Below the pieces are notes generated by a model, which was given only the letters and a program-made list of their open reading frames with translations, made no database searches and had not been told where the DNA came from. A program made the position numbers and the translations under genes. Below are positions 5,560 through 6,716 of a stretch of 6,716 nt of DNA, in pieces (within the stretch, counting starts at the first letter, position 1; each line of letters opens with the position of its first letter). Source of the DNA: Chloroflexota bacterium (lineage in GTDB: Bacteria; Chloroflexota; Anaerolineae; Anaerolineales; Anaerolineaceae); the NCBI GenBank assembly GCA_011053085.1, contig DSBE01000316.1, forward strand, positions 1-6,716, written 5' to 3'.

Positions 5560-6716
5560 ATGCTGGAAGGATTACAAGCAATTTTGGATAAAGAGGTGGT
5601 TCTTTCCACCGTCAATGCCGACGATTTATTGCATCGCACAGCCAAAGTAGAAGCGGACTATGCCAAACATATCGCGACTTTCATTCCGATGGGAGACACC
5701 GGCGACTTTAGCAAACGTATTGTCAGATTGGTGACCAATGCAAAAACCCCAAAAGGGTTGATAGTCGCAGATTATGGATATGGGAAAACCAGCACTTTAG
5801 CCTTCCTGTGGCACGAATGTGAGCACCAAGATATTGTGGCGGTGCCTCCATTCTATTGCGCTTCATTGTTGGATATGTTGAACGCAACGTATGGTTGGGT
5901 GAAGTTCCGTTTAGAAAGAAGACAGCCAGGATTGATTGCTGATCTGGACGAGGTATATCAAAAGTATACAACCGCGACGCTTGAAGAAATGGCCGAGCGT
6001 TATGCACGTGAGCATGGTATCGCCAAAGTGACCGCCATAGGTATGCTGACGGATATGTTAGAAGGCGGAAGCTTGGTGTTGGAATTGACCCCTTCGAACT
6101 TGCTGTTTTTCCTTGACGCCGCCGCTGCTATTGTGTTACGGGCTGGCTTCAAGGGCCTAGTGCTTTTTCCTGATGAGTTTCAGCAGTACTTTAGCAAAGG
6201 CGCTAATCTGCGGCGGATCATCCAAGAATTCCGTGAGTTTGTGTGGGGATTGGATACACGTTCTAATACGTTAGGTGTTGTGTTAAGCATTCCTGACTAC
6301 GCTGAGTCGGTGATTCAAGAACAAGGCCGGGATGTGCTCCACAGGCTGAAGAAAGACAACCTGTATTACCGCCTGCAAGATATTTACACGATGGAGTTCC
6401 CGGCCGAATTATGGCGATGCTATGTAGAGACTTTCAAACTTGACAAGACTGCTGCTCAGATTTTGGATAAGAACACGTTGCGCGCCATTGGACAAATCAC
6501 TGAGCGCCGTGACTTGGGCGAAGGTCCGCGCACGGTTATTGATAGCTTCAAGCGCGCGATTTTGTATTATGACGATCATAAGTCCACATATACCCCGGTT
6601 CAGTTAGTCAATGATTTCCTGGAATCCAACATTCGTTTCCAGGCGCAAACTAACAAGCTAAAGTCCGTGGTACGGCAGGTGCTTAGTTCCTCTGTTGTAA
6701 ACACACCAGCCAAAGC
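5560..6716 (+). CDS. Large P-loop ATPase of defence-system type, partial (3' end missing)
   Basis: The reading frame is open from ATG 5560 to the window end: 385 codons, with the C-terminus missing. Walker A is ADYGYGKTST, with K76 and T77. Walker B is LVLFPDEFQQY, with D205 and E206. A strand GVVLSIPD at 239-246 fits sensor 1, and basic RLKK at 262-265 could hold an arginine finger. About 130 residues separate Walker A from B, much more than in standard AAA+ proteins, so an extra helical segment is inserted. That layout recalls the large ORC/STAND-like ATPases of bacterial defence systems (BREX BrxC/PglY or DUF2791 types, and the DpdH ATPase of Dpd islands), but this is resemblance in layout only. 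No membrane segment is seen. It follows the small ATPase by 2 nt. Likely role: ATP-driven assembly or DNA surveillance within the same complex. ATPase call firm, family uncertain. Confidence 0.9.
   Translation, partial: MLEGLQAILDKEVVLSTVNADDLLHRTAKVEADYAKHIATFIPMGDTGDFSKRIVRLVTNAKTPKGLIVADYGYGKTSTLAFLWHECEHQDIVAVPPFYCASLLDMLNATYGWVKFRLERRQPGLIADLDEVYQKYTTATLEEMAERYAREHGIAKVTAIGMLTDMLEGGSLVLELTPSNLLFFLDAAAAIVLRAGFKGLVLFPDEFQQYFSKGANLRRIIQEFREFVWGLDTRSNTLGVVLSIPDYAESVIQEQGRDVLHRLKKDNLYYRLQDIYTMEFPAELWRCYVETFKLDKTAAQILDKNTLRAIGQITERRDLGEGPRTVIDSFKRAILYYDDHKSTYTPVQLVNDFLESNIRFQAQTNKLKSVVRQVLSSSVVNTPAK

Noticed and set aside
1..6716. CRISPR array, tRNA or rRNA gene, insertion sequence
   Set aside because: No regularly spaced direct repeats, no cloverleaf or rRNA-like sequence, and no transposase or terminal repeats were found on reading both strands.

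Overview
The window reads as the start of one bacterial operon, with five genes on the plus strand and no convincing gene on the minus strand. The junctions are very tight: gaps of 10, 5 and 2 nt and one 8-nt overlap. Four Shine-Dalgarno-like sites (three good, one long-spaced), GTG and TTG start codons and no introns mark it as bacterial. GC is roughly mid-forties by eye. I cannot name the organism from sequence alone; the multi-module regulator and the ATPase style would fit a large-genome free-living bacterium, but that is a weak inference.

Layout. Positions 1-243 are a leader with no confident gene. Gene 1 (244-3195, 983 aa) is a large chimaera built from DNA-binding pieces of the transcription machinery: five clear copies and one degenerate copy of the RNA polymerase alpha C-terminal domain, then a sigma-70 region 4 helix-turn-helix with an intact -35 recognition helix, then winged-helix domains that look like HARE-HTH. 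Gene 2 (3206-4225, 339 aa) is a tRNA-guanine transglycosylase fold protein of the DpdA type, the enzyme class that inserts 7-deazaguanine bases into DNA. Gene 3 (4218-5042, 274 aa) is unrecognised, with a winged-helix-like N-terminal half. Gene 4 (5048-5557, 169 aa) is a very small P-loop NTPase. Gene 5 (5560 to the window end, partial) is a large P-loop ATPase with clear Walker A and B motifs.

Interpretation. A DpdA-like base-exchange enzyme co-transcribed with ATPases and a DNA-binding protein fits a 7-deazaguanine DNA modification and defence island related to Dpd. The usual companions (DpdB, DpdC, helicases, a nuclease, preQ0 synthesis genes folE/queD/queE/queC) are not seen here; some may lie downstream. 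What looks new is the pairing of DpdA with a reader-like protein carrying alpha-CTD repeats, sigma region 4 and HARE-HTH domains. My working model, which is inference, is that gene 2 writes the mark, gene 1 chooses or reads sites or controls the operon, and genes 3-5 form an ATP-driven complex that helps modification or restricts unmodified DNA.
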